Origin: Bradyrhizobium sp. 199
Lineage (GTDB): Bacteria > Pseudomonadota > Alphaproteobacteria > Rhizobiales > Xanthobacteraceae
Reading direction: 5' to 3'
NCBI RefSeq assembly: GCF_023073355.1
Contig: NZ_JADPJI010000005.1
Span: 930,001 to 994,000 of the forward strand
DNA length: 64,000 nt
In this document: piece by piece, positions 63,259 to 64,000 of the stretch
Position numbering within the stretch: position 1 is the stretch's first letter
Layout of the letters: each line of letters begins with the position of its first letter
Notes under the pieces: model-generated
What the model was told of the DNA's origin: nothing
Databases searched by the model: none
The model's input: only the letters and a program-made list of their open reading frames with translations
Program-made: the position numbers and the translations under genes

Positions 63259-63648
63259 GCGGAGCTCGCCTTCAGGACCGCCATTGCCTCGTCGGCCCTT
63301 TCCGCCGGCACAAACAGGTGATCGTGATAGAAGCCCGACACGGCGTTCACGCTGATGCCGTTCGGCAAGACGTGAGGTGACGGCCGCCAGAAAGCCTACC
63401 GCATCGAGTGCGGAGTGGATCGTCAGAGTGATCAGGCGCGAGGCACATTCGTAGCGCAAGCCTGCCGCTTCGGCCGCTTCGCGGGGGATCACGAGCGTGT
63501 TGCCTTCCTGCTCGCGAAACGTCAGCAGCGGATTGAGTCCCGTAGGAATCGTCTCACTTGCCGGGATCGTGCAAAAGACGAAGATGCCGGGCCGAATGTC
63601 CGGCTTCAGCTTTCCCAAGAGAGTGGCGAGGTCGCGTTCACCCGTCAT
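63255..63648 (-). pseudogene. ACT-domain protein gene with frameshift
   Basis: From ATG 63648, 96 codons read MTGERDLATLLGKLKPDIRP...LITLTIHSALDAVGFLAAVTSRLAE, an ACT-type small-molecule-binding protein. At 63360 one extra base (or loss of two) shifts the frame. Reading on from 63359 restores GISVNAVSGFYHDHLFVPAERADEAMAVLKASS and a stop at 63255, which is the expected end of the family. Unshifted, the protein runs into unrelated sequence to 63109 (180 residues). It is a recent pseudogene or a sequencing error. Confidence 0.8.
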
Positions 63649-64000
63649 CACTCCTGCGCCTTCTGAGGTCCTTCATACGCGATGCCGCGGATCACGGCGG
63701 CGCTGCCAAATTTTTTGCGCAAGCTGTCCACCGCGCGTTCGGCGTGGGCGGCACGGCGGTCGAGCATGTCGGTGTCGTCGCGGACCGAGCCGTCGCGCAG
63801 TGCACTGACGCCGGCGCCCATCAGGCGGAAGGCGGTGCCGTCGATCTCTTTCGCCAGCATCTCGCGACAGATCGCAAAGATCTTGGCGGCGAGCTGGGTC
63901 GGGGCGGCGATGGACTGCGAACGGGTGCGCTGGCGGAAATCGGCCGTCTTCAGCTTCAGCGTGACGGTCGAGCCGGCGAGCTCGCCGCTCTTGAGCCGCG
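63648..64000 (-). CDS. dinB: DNA polymerase IV, C-terminal part (5' end beyond window)
   Basis: The frame is open to the window edge. The visible 116 residues form the little-finger domain of a Y-family polymerase: LAGSTVTLKLKTADFRQRTRSQSI, TQLAAKIFAICREMLAKEIDGTAFRLMGAGVSAL, then DDTDMLDRRAAHAERAVDSLRKKFGSAAVIRGIAYEG. The error-prone polymerase bypasses lesions with the beta clamp. The stop overlaps the start of the ACT gene (TGATG context), so the two were co-transcribed. Confidence 0.88.
   Translation of the reverse strand, partial: RLKSGELAGSTVTLKLKTADFRQRTRSQSIAAPTQLAAKIFAICREMLAKEIDGTAFRLMGAGVSALRDGSVRDDTDMLDRRAAHAERAVDSLRKKFGSAAVIRGIAYEGPQKAQE

Overview
The window reads as one chromosomal segment of a high-GC alphaproteobacterium, most likely Bradyrhizobium or a close Nitrobacteraceae relative. 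The evidence is the gene set: MipZ instead of MinCDE, an EipB family protein, a Bradyrhizobium-type oxaloacetate decarboxylase, a short phasin and DUF1489. Motifs matching the alphaproteobacterial stress sigma factor EcfG (GGAAC-N16-CGTT) and several intergenic palindrome families typical of this group also fit. I see no rRNA, CRISPR array, transposase, integrase or prophage. It looks like ordinary core chromosome with a stress/signalling accessory stretch near 16-28 kb.

Layout. 0-9 kb: a PAS sensor kinase cut by the left edge, a zinc metallopeptidase, propionyl-CoA carboxylase alpha subunit, oxaloacetate decarboxylase with acylphosphatase, and a hybrid PAS kinase. 8.6-14.7 kb: a GbsR/MarR regulator heading an operon with a DUF4166 protein and a membrane-anchored TIGR01777 epimerase, then a LysR/tautomerase divergent pair, a small DnaB-like ATPase, lipB and a FliN-like protein. 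14.9-16.4 kb: tRNA-Leu(GAG), a fragment of a metallo-beta-lactamase (AHL-lactonase-like) gene joined to a repeat, an isochorismatase-like hydrolase and two tiny membrane ORFs. 16.4-22.4 kb: a signalling cluster with a single-domain response regulator, a CheB with zinc ribbon, a coiled-coil protein, a 1055-residue CheB-CheR-PAS-HWE kinase and a Crp/Fnr regulator. 22.5-28.3 kb: a run of very small proteins around a flavoprotein / cation diffusion facilitator / copper-storage protein operon; several carry EcfG-like promoters.

28-48 kb: tandem polysaccharide deacetylases, MgtE, an aldo/keto reductase, a TonB-like protein, DUF599, GST, panC, mipZ, an alpha/beta hydrolase, a VWA / membrane-J-domain pair, a D,D-carboxypeptidase with SPOR domain, a phasin and a TadG-like VWA protein. 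48-64 kb: clpS-clpA, a lipoprotein, an MFS exporter, an aldo/keto reductase, HAD phosphatase, lytic transglycosylase, AzlC-AzlD-TrmO, a minus-strand operon (RidA, glycerophosphodiesterase, FemAB-like acyltransferase, HIT), EipB, a second RidA, a frameshifted ACT gene and the 3' end of dinB.

Functional themes are general-stress signalling (three exact EcfG-type promoters, two of them in front of two-component genes), envelope maintenance (deacetylases, carboxypeptidase, transglycosylase, EipB) and carbon storage/metabolism. The most interesting signals are regulatory. A 20-bp perfect palindrome is centred on the start codon of the GbsR-type regulator. A TGTGCGCCGCACAA operator is shared by the phasin and alpha/beta hydrolase promoters. 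A CheB-CheR-HWE kinase / Crp cluster lacks any chemoreceptor.
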